Origin: Asterias amurensis
Lineage: Eukaryota > Echinodermata > Asteroidea > Forcipulatida > Asteriidae
Assembly: GCF_032118995.1 (NCBI RefSeq)
Contig: NC_092669.1
Span: forward strand, 2,169,501-2,233,500
Direction: 5' to 3'
DNA: 64,000 bases
The translations under genes were made by a program, and so were the position numbers. Below, piece after piece: positions 56,975 through 64,000 of the stretch; within the stretch, counting starts at the first letter, position 1, and the number at the start of each line of letters is the position of its first letter. Below the pieces are notes generated by a model. That model did not search any database. It saw only the letters and a program-made list of their open reading frames with translations, and was not told the DNA's origin.

Positions 56975-57710
56975 TCAAAGGCCAGCTCTATTTTTGGAAC
57001 CATGAGACAACTCTGGAAATGTCCCGTCTGACCCTGACCCTCTCTCTCTCTCGGGTCCCCCACCAAGGCTGACGAAACTCTGTCAGTCCATCAAGACTCT
57101 TCCGGTCTATTGGAGAGAGGGGCTCAACAAATTTAGGCTGCTCTGAATTGTGACGCATTGTGGACGTAAAGTAGGGCACTCTCGGCTACGAACACTGGTG
57201 GTCGTGGTCGCTTTCTTGTTTGTATTCATGAGGACTTTGACAAAAATTATTTGAAGGCTATTCTCACAACCTTGTCTTGAAAATTCCCTGATACTTCACG
57301 GAGGCAATGAAGGCGATTGCTTCTATGCCCCCTGTTCATTGCCTTGGTGCCCTTGAAATGCTCTAGGACTGTATGGTGCTTGAACAGGCCTGAACCTAAT
57401 CAGGCCACTCTGGTCTTAGGACAACAACTAAAACAGTCCTCAACCTTCATTGTTTTACTTCTTCAGACGATCAGACCTGACCACAACAGCTCTCACAGTC
57501 AATTGAACACTGACTCCAGTCAGAGGAAAAGGATTAAAAGGTTCAGAGGTTTTTGCAAAGCAAAAAAGCAGTGATCTCGTGAGGGCAGTCTTAGATCCAA
57601 AGAGCTACTGAGTGTTTTTCTGATACGCTATCACCACGACTCGACTACCACCGTGCCAAACATTAATGGAGTGTCCTGGTCTAAAGTCTGGTTTAATACT
57701 TCCAGTGAAT
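56975..57710. other. Intron DNA without recognised features
   Basis: A short CTCTCTCTCTCTC run occurs near 57041. No element ends or coding exon were identified. Confidence 0.35.
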
Positions 57711-57714
57711 GTGA

Positions 57715-57845
57715 AGACAAAGCGAATTTTGACGTCACAGGACTGCTTTCACAGCAATTGTTTCGCAGGAGTTGAACACAAGTCAATTCATATGAATTAT
57801 TCCTTGGGAATTTGTAACGTCAAAATTTGTATCGCATTCGCATTC
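57715..57845. mobile_element. Foldback element (TTTGACGTCACAG family), copy 2
   Basis: GCGAATTTTGACGTCACAGG at the left, GACGTCAAAATTTGTATCGC-type sequence at the right (ACGTCAAAATTTGTATCGCA). The core TTGTTTCGCAGGAGTTGA matches 41957-42095. Confidence 0.7.
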
Positions 57846-57849
57846 GCAG

Positions 57850-58385
57850 AGACAAATTTACGCAAACCCAGTAGTGCACCATATCTCAAATGGCTTTACA
57901 TAGATGCCCCAACTAAAACTTGGCCCAACACCAAACAGTGAGTGTGCCTTTAACGACGCTAAAAATAGTACTAAAGATGACACATCAGTGGATCCCTGGA
58001 GTCCCGCCAACATCTAAGTGAATACCCTCCCCCTTCCCCCCCGACTCAAATACAGAACGAACACTCAATACTGACATTGAAAAGTACACCTCAACCGTTA
58101 CTCAAGCACATATTCTCTCAGTTCACAGCTCTGTTACTTTCCTGGCTGAGATTTTGTTTTTTCTATTGTCGTGTTGAGACCATTCTGCCTTGAGTATGTA
58201 CCTCTATTGCATTAGACAACAAAGGATACCTGACCGTATTTGTGCAGGTGTAGCATAACACAGAGATAGGATACCAGGCGAACATGATGACCGGAACACA
58301 GGCCTGAGACATCTACATGTACCAGGACGACCAACGAGAGCGAGCGACTGTCTTCACAGAGACCCTGGATGCATGTGATCCAGTA
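57850..58385. other. Intron DNA without recognised features
   Basis: No supported feature was found in this stretch. Confidence 0.35.
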
Positions 58386-58389
58386 AGGA

Positions 58390-58640
58390 TAAAGACAGGT
58401 ACCTGCTACTTAGATACAGTGATTCCATTGGATAAACATGCACAGTGACATGAGCTTTCTGTATTCCCAAACAGTACATGTACATTCCTATCAACGTCTG
58501 AGATAGAATTTGACTGGGTATCTCTATGTGGATTGAATATAGGTCAAAGGTGAATATACAGGCCGGTTTGGAGGCAGGTCTCTGGCGTTATTCACGAGCC
58601 TCGAAGTGTGACGTCAGATGTTCAGGCTCACCCATCTTCT
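58390..58640 (+). repeat. Copy of the amidase upstream block
   Basis: Shares GATACAGTGATT, AACAGTACATGTACAT, GTATCTC-ATGTG-A-TGAAT, TAGGTCAAAGGTGAAT and CTCTGGCGTTATTCACGAGC then GAAGTGTGACGTCAG with 6980-7290. No amidase coding sequence follows. Confidence 0.7.
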
Positions 58641-58708
58641 ACTTGGCGAGGGCAATAGAGGGGGTTCTAACCTACTGTAATACTGTCTTGGACCTGGAGA
58701 GTTATATA

Positions 58709-58976
58709 TTTTAAGAACTAGAGGGCGCACTGTGCTTCTTGCACAAACGTGACGGGACCGCACGGAGATACGCGCGCCATTCTGCACGCGCGTTGAATAT
58801 GAAGTACACGTTGGAACTTGTGTTATTAAACGCAGACGTGATGCTATTTTGTCAGATTACAAAATGGCCGCACAAACACATGCTGTGAGATACCAGTTTT
58901 GTCAACTTTAGAAAATGGCCGCCTGGGCGCATGCTAGGTCACGAATATATGCCAGTGCGCCCTCTAGTTCTTATAA
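58709..58976. mobile_element. Foldback element (AAGAACTAGAGGGCGCAC ends)
   Basis: Ends TTAAGAACTAGAGGGCGCAC and GTGCGCCCTCTAGTTCTTATAA-type sequence, about 20-bp inverted repeats. AAAATGGCCGC occurs twice inside. It ends 22 bp from the 58998 exon boundary. Confidence 0.8.
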
Positions 58977-58997
58977 CACTCTATGTCTTGGACTTAC

Positions 58998-59126
58998 CGT
59001 GACCAGTCTACTCCTCTGTCTCAGCGGTGTTTCTGAATGCTCATCTTCAAGATGTGTGCCTGGTTCAGTGTAGGTGTGTCTGGCGGCTTCCTTCTTATTG
59101 CTGCTGGTCTTACGCACTCTTGTGAG
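58998..59126 (-). CDS. DENND2: DENND2-like gene, upstream exon of the long form
   Basis: 43 codons, phase 0 to phase 0, acceptor CCTTGCAG|CT and donor ACG|GTAAGT. It encodes a basic, Ser/Thr-rich stretch beginning LTRVRKTSSNKKEAARHTYT. It splices in frame to 45463 if the short-form exon is skipped. Confidence 0.65.
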
Positions 59127-59279
59127 CTGCAAGGGAGAAATTTGGTACGGAGTAGGTAAAATATAAGATCAAGTTTTTGGCCATATTGTCTGACATGAAT
59201 CTCTACTTACTCTGATGAAATACAATTTAGCGTACAAGTTTAAGCTTCATTGGTCATCAAATTTTTGAGAATTTTTTTT

Positions 59280-59455
59280 TTTTTTAAATCTTAGAGCAAT
59301 CTTGTCAGGAGAGTCATGTTAATGCGTTGTACATGCTAAAATATTTTTCGTCTCACTATAAAGACAAAATTAATTTTTGTGACATTGTTTTACTCCATTC
59401 TCAAAAACTACAGCTCAGCAAGAAATCTTTAAGGGAAGCTGGATAATTGAACAAA
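59280..59455. mobile_element. F5 fragment
   Basis: Contains TTTTTGTGACATTGTTTTAC, TCTCAAAAACTACAGC and TCTTTAAGGGAAGCT as in F5 elsewhere. Confidence 0.5.
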
Positions 59456-59707
59456 AAGGTAGTCGTGACTCGACTAAGCAATCAATAGTTGCAACTTTGA
59501 CACTAGTCGCACTAAGCTTAGTTGGGATGGATTGTTTACACAACAGATCAGTATACGTTTAGTCAAACACGGATGTCACAAAGATGATAATGATAACTCT
59601 GCGCTACGATTTTAGTGACAATGTTTTGATTGGGGCCCCTAAGGGCTTGGACCCAAAAAAATCAATGTTTAGTGCCTGCCTTTTTTTTTTTAGAGGGGGG
59701 CGCTCTC

Positions 59708-60083
59708 TTAAAGCCATTATACACTTTCGGAACAGAAAACAAAAAAAAGTTCACAGATTTACAAATAACTTACAGGGTTTACAGAAGGTAATGGTGAGAG
59801 ACTTCTCTTGAAATATTATTCCATGAAATGCTTTACTTTTTGAGAAAACATTAAAACAACTATCAATTCTCGATAGTGAGAATTATGGATTTGTTTAAAA
59901 CACATGTCATGACACGGCGAAACGTGCGGAAACAAGGTATGGGTTTTCCCGTTATTTTCTCCCGACTCCGATGACCGATTGAGCCTAAATTTTCACAGGT
60001 TTGTTATTTTATATATAAGTTATGCTACACGAAGTGTGGGCCTTTGGACAAAACTGTTTACCGAAAGTGTCCAATGGCTTTAA
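59708..60083. mobile_element. F2 TTAA foldback element
   Basis: TTAA-flanked. Ends AAAGCCATTATACACTTTCG and CGAAAGTGTCCAATGGCTT. The ORF across it is a by-product. Confidence 0.88.
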
Positions 60084-60143
60084 CATGATTTGTGATACTT
60101 GGCCTAGTGACTTGACTTTATGTGAGCTACATGTCTTACATAC

Positions 60144-60209
60144 CTTCTGGTGAACTGCTGCCTGTTGTTGGCTTAGATCAGATATGTCAACAGTATGGCG
60201 AGAAGTAGG
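60144..60209 (-). CDS. DENND2: DENND2-like gene, upstream exon of the long form
   Basis: 22 codons, phase 0 to phase 0, acceptor TCTCTCAG|CC and donor AAG|GTATGT. It encodes PTSRHTVDISDLSQQQAAVH and QK. It is short, so support comes from matching phases and splice sites. Confidence 0.6.
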
Positions 60210-60358
60210 CTGAGAGATGGCAAGAGAGATCTTGTTAATGAAGCATGTTAGACAAGAGTGAAAGCGCATTCACATAATGCCAAATAGAATAGAATAGGCC
60301 TAGTGATAGCAATTACAGTACTGGGCCCAATTTCACAAAGAGTTAGATTATTAAAAAC

Positions 60359-60655
60359 TTAAAGATGCTATGTCAGATTTTTTGCCGATTTGACCCAAAA
60401 ATTTTGATTTAAAATTCAATAGGTATTTTGATGGGGGTCGAGAAAGTTACAAGCTTTCATTTGAGCCATTGCTCGAAAAAGTCTGCCAATTATTAGTAGC
60501 AGTGAAATAAAGTGCTCAAAATTAGTTTTTGTCGGGATCGCGACAATATACCACGTGACTAATTCTTATGTGTTTTAAAAGAAACGTTTTAAATTTTTTT
60601 CATGGTTCCTGACCATAAAAAGTAAAAATTTTGGGGCCAAATTAGCATATTTAAG
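60359..60655. mobile_element. F6 TTAA element, copy 2
   Basis: Left end TTAAAGATGCTATGTCAGAT, then the family body TCAATAGGTATTTTGATGGG and CATTTGAGCCATTGCTCG. The right end is not sharp. Confidence 0.7.
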
Positions 60656-60659
60656 GCTA

Positions 60660-61485
60660 GTCCTTTTAGGACTAGTGTAACTCGATATAACTCGAGATAA
60701 GACTAGCCACCCCTGGTCCTGCCAACATTTTGAGCTTCAATCCCAGTGTAATCCAGAAGCGCCGGCTGCCAGCGATTTGGCCAACTACTTGGGCCTTTTT
60801 TCCCCTTTCTATTTTTTTTTTTTTGACTAAATTTTCCCAAATTAAATTACTGTCAACGACTGAAAAACCTGTGAAAGCCCAGCGGTCTCATCATGGATTT
60901 TCCCCAAATTTGTTAAGTCTTGTTTTTATAGTTCAATAAGCATGGAGAGATAAACTAACACGATTAATTCCGTAAAATAAATCTGAGTCAAGGAGATCTT
61001 GTCTGGATTTGGTATGATGCAGAGCTGTCAACATTTGCATCTTGCAACATGTGCAATCAGGTATTTTGTTCAACAATTTAGAATTTACACTCAATACAAT
61101 AAGGGCCAAATTCCATCATAATAATAATGTATTTATAATGCGCCATCTATCTAGTGTAATTTTAAAACCCCTCAGACATGGAAGTTCCATGCTTCTCCTC
61201 ATTGAACCCAAGTCTCGTCACTCATGAGGTGACAGGTCTTTTTTTCAGCTGCGCCACGCATCTGGAACTCTCTACCACTTATTCTTAGATCTTGTCTTTG
61301 TACCACAACATTTGAATCTCTTCTCAAAACTTATCTTATGTCACAGGTTTTTAAGGACTAATTTTGTTTTGTCTGTTTTTTGGTTCTTTTTTTTTTTTTG
61401 GGGGGGGGGGTTTACTGCGCCTTGAACACCCAGCAGGGTGGATATGTGCGCATTAAAAGTCTAAATTATTATTAATATTTATAAT
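60660..61485. other. Intron DNA with homopolymer runs
   Basis: T/G run at about 61387-61410. A segment at about 61130-61470 resembles the 3' part of an old retroelement (GCGCCACGCATCTGGAACTC, CTGCGCCTTGAACACCCAGC). No intact ORF. Confidence 0.35.
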
Positions 61486-61638
61486 GGGTGCGTTCGTTTA
61501 GCTTCCCTGGGTCGACCCCGGTGTGTGACGTTTTTTTTTTCCAGGACGAACGTGTGCAGATAATTACCCACGTTTGTCCTGGAAAAAAAAACCGCCTCAC
61601 ACCAGGGTAGACCCAGGGCAGCTAAACGAACACACCCT
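61486..61638. mobile_element. Foldback element, 153 bp
   Basis: Ends GGGTGCGTTCGTTTAGCT and AGCTAAACGAACACACCC. The centre pairs TTTTTTTTTCCAGGACGAAC with a GTTTGTCCTGGAAAAAAAA arm. Confidence 0.88.
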
Positions 61639-62079
61639 ATTAAAGATTGGTTTATTTTCAGGGAACTTTCTGCAATATCAGGACATGTTTAACAGAACCT
61701 CAGAAATGGCCATCCTGGGTCTCCACATTTGATAATGGAAGCTGTTGAATGTGAAACCATTGTTTGAAATACTCGTAGAGTTGTCATGTAACTGTGCAGA
61801 CGCCAATAAAAGGTCTTTTTACTTCCTTGTGTGAAATGTATAGTTGCAATACGGGGCAATAAAAAAAGACTGCTTTAAAGCTTTATGGTACTACTGCAGT
61901 ACAGTGTACACACTGACCACCACCTTACTCTATGCCATCACACAGTGCCCCAAGCAGGACTTGATGCGCAGTAACAATACATGTAGCTCAAAATGTTCAC
62001 TGAACCAACATTTTGTTTCCAAACATGTCAGAATTGAATTGAGGACAAAAATATTGATGTGAACGATTTCCCTTGTAGG

Positions 62080-62437
62080 TAAGCTTGGGAGATATCGATT
62101 TATTTTATTCACGATATATCGCCGACAATATATCGCGATATTCGATATAATCGCGATTAATGAAATTTGACATCATCAGTCTGAAAACTCCAAGTGAAAG
62201 TTGTAGAAGAGACAGTCCTAGCATAAGAGAGGTGTTCTAATGACCTATTCTTCTGGTTTTACTCCAAACCTATGGGGTGCAAGATGTCTCAGCTAGCAAA
62301 TACATCGCGATATTTAATCGATATATCGATATATCGATATATCGATATTTCGATTAAAACCAAATCCATCCGATATCAAAATCGTGTCCAAATTAATATC
62401 GCGATATTCGATAATATCGTGATATCGCCCAAGCTCA
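62080..62437. mobile_element. hAT-type foldback element with 8-bp target duplication
   Basis: Flanked by direct CTTGTAGG (62072-62079 and 62438-62445). Ends TAAGCTTGGG and CCCAAGCTCA. The interior is dominated by ATCGATAT/ATATCGCGAT words in both orientations. An 8-bp duplication is the hAT superfamily signature. Confidence 0.85.
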
Positions 62438-62728
62438 CTTGTAGGCCTATAGCACAGCAAAATGCTACGCAGAATTTGTCAGTTGCTTCTCAAAAAATCA
62501 TAACTTGCACTCAATCTTTAGCATTCACTGTGCACAGAATCTGATCAGTCGGAATATTTTGCTATGCAAAATTGTTGGATGAAATCGTTCCCTAAACATC
62601 CAGCAGTTTAACACTTGAACTGTTACAAATTGAACTCTTATTTGCCGTTAGGGGTTTAGCGGGCAGGATATATTTTGACTCTACAGAGGTTGGGGACATT
62701 GCTTCTAATTTCCTATTAAATTAATCAC

Positions 62729-62773
62729 CTGAGTCTTCTGGTCTTGTAGGGGCTTGCACTGACTTAATGCCAT
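62729..62773 (-). CDS. Possible first coding exon of the long DENND2 form
   Basis: ATG at 62773 opens 15 codons (MALSQCKPLQDQKTQ), ending at a CAG|GTGATT donor in phase 0, which fits the 60209 acceptor. The context upstream is GC-box-bearing. The exon is short and unsupported by homology. Confidence 0.4.
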
Positions 62774-62780
62774 ATCTATA

Positions 62781-62790
62781 GGGCGGGGCT
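62781..62790 (-). promoter_or_regulatory. GC box, candidate promoter of the long form
   Basis: On the minus strand AGCCCCGCCC, an Sp1-type site, lies 8 bp before the candidate ATG at 62773. That is close, so the transcription start or the ATG assignment may differ. Confidence 0.35.
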
Positions 62791-63295
62791 CAAAAGTCAG
62801 ACTCGTCTCGACACACCCACAATCCCCTCCACCCGTACAAGACTACCTCATTGTGCTGGAATGCCGCGGTACGGGAGTAATCTTACACAATGTATTTATA
62901 AACATGTATGATCCGAGGCCGAACTAGAAAGTTGCTTCATGTATGTACTGTCCCTTTATAACGTGGCGATCTTGTTCCTGATTTATCTTCAGACATGTCT
63001 GAAGGGGGGGGGGGGGAGGGGTAGTAGACATGTTCATTGTGTAGCGCTACATTGTAAGCCAGTAAGCGAGTAAACACTAAGCTGTCAGCAAATGAAAGGA
63101 AATGAGAGGTGTTTCCTGGGGATATTGCCTTCTCAGTGCATCTACAATGTAAGACAATCAACAAATTAAGACTCTAGATTGTGTATTGAGTTACATGTAG
63201 CTTTGTACAGGTAGCCAACACACATCATTGTGCGGAAGTTATAGGCCTACTCAATTGAATAATAATGAGACGTATTGCCTTGTCAGTGCACATCT

Positions 63296-63829
63296 TAAGG
63301 CCTTTTCACACCAGCACAATAAGCAGGGGGTCCTTGGTCTTAAGAACACAACGTTGTTTAATCCACATCGTGTGAAAGGTACCGCTGCTTAAATAGGCAC
63401 GGGTCCCTGGTCTTTTTAAGACCAAGGTCCAGACCTCCGTCTTAAAAACACAACGTTGTGAAAATTATACCACGATCGTCCGTGTGTGCTGTGTGAATGG
63501 AAATTGCTTGCGTAACGAAGGACCCTGGTGTGGCTGGAGCTACCACGCATGCGCGCAAGAAGAAACACATGGTGCAAGAAAATCAAGATGTTCGACCCCG
63601 TTATATGATAACGTTAAACCTTTGAGCGTGTGCACGCCTCCTTCAAGAGAGCAAGTTTTCAAATGTTGACCTTTAGCACCACAAAAGACGAATGTTCTGA
63701 GACATGGGATGTTGGTTTCTGCGCCGTGTGAAAGGTCCAGTTTGAGTTTGACCAACGTCCTTGGTCAAGACAACTGCCACCGGAGACCAAGGACCCTAGT
63801 TTGACTTTGTCGTGTGAAAAGGGCTTTAG
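63296..63829. mobile_element. Foldback element (GCCTTTTCACAC ends), about 530 bp
   Basis: Ends TTAAGGCCTTTTCACAC and GTGTGAAAAGGGCTTTA. Repeated GTCCTTGGTCTTAAGA and TTAAGACCAAGGTCC words, and CGTGTGAAAGGT twice inside. No transposase ORF. Confidence 0.7.
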
Positions 63830-64000
63830 CATCATGAATTACATACATGTATTGTACATGTAGGTGGGTAGCCATACAACACCATTGGTGGGATGTTAAC
63901 GACCACAACACTCACCCTTTACTGGGTCACCATAAAGGGAATTCTATACAACAACAAAAACAACGTTTACCTGTATCAAGTAGCAAGTGATTGCAACTCA

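Noticed and set aside
61130-61470. Retroelement reverse-transcriptase tail
   Set aside because: A few words resemble common retroelement 3' regions, but no frame of useful length or clear family motif remains, so no element is claimed.

Overview
The window looks like nuclear DNA of an animal, most plausibly a marine invertebrate deuterostome such as a sea star. This is inferred from intron-rich genes of metazoan families sitting in AT-rich sequence packed with short foldback (MITE-like) elements and tRNA-derived SINEs. There is no rRNA, CRISPR array, operon or complete autonomous transposon. The species cannot be fixed from sequence alone.

Left third (1-18.2 kb): three copies of one intronless-CDS amidase-signature hydrolase of bacterial (mandelamide/indoleacetamide hydrolase) type. 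Copy 1 (1-1364, minus) is head-to-head with copy 2 (7564-8925, plus). Copy 3 (16855-18216, plus) lies in a second copy of the block that carries copy 2 (5452-8937 duplicated as 11943-18226, since expanded by insertions). All three share a 3' splice site just before the ATG, so each probably has a 5'-UTR intron. Copy 3 is a mosaic of copy 1-like and copy 2-like tracts, which indicates gene conversion.

Middle (18.5-25.4 kb): a five-exon gene for a multi-pass membrane protein with a Pro/Thr/Trp-rich tail (exons between 19690 and 22964, plus), resembling the DRAM/TMEM150 (Frag1/DRAM/Sfk1) family. Next to it is a two-exon gene for an unrecognised, low-complexity, possibly nuclear protein (23846-25383, minus).

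Right (30.7-62.8 kb, minus): one large gene encoding a DENND2-type DENN-domain Rab GEF. Twelve exons from 51443 to 30675 join with consistent phase into 566 codons. Two further exons (60144-60209, 58998-59126), and perhaps a first exon at 62729-62773 beside a GC box, give a longer N-terminus. The last exon has a tandem duplicate that could act as an alternative terminal exon.

Repeats: at least five families of palindromic elements flanked by TTAA insert preferentially in the introns and in each other, including a three-element nest at 43.2-44.1 kb. Others are hAT-like elements (one with an 8-bp target duplication at 62.1 kb), a 1.17-kb DNA transposon with 13-bp inverted ends and a zinc-finger ORF remnant (35.5-36.7 kb), several tRNA-like SINEs, and many local tandem arrays, notably around the internal DENND2 start.
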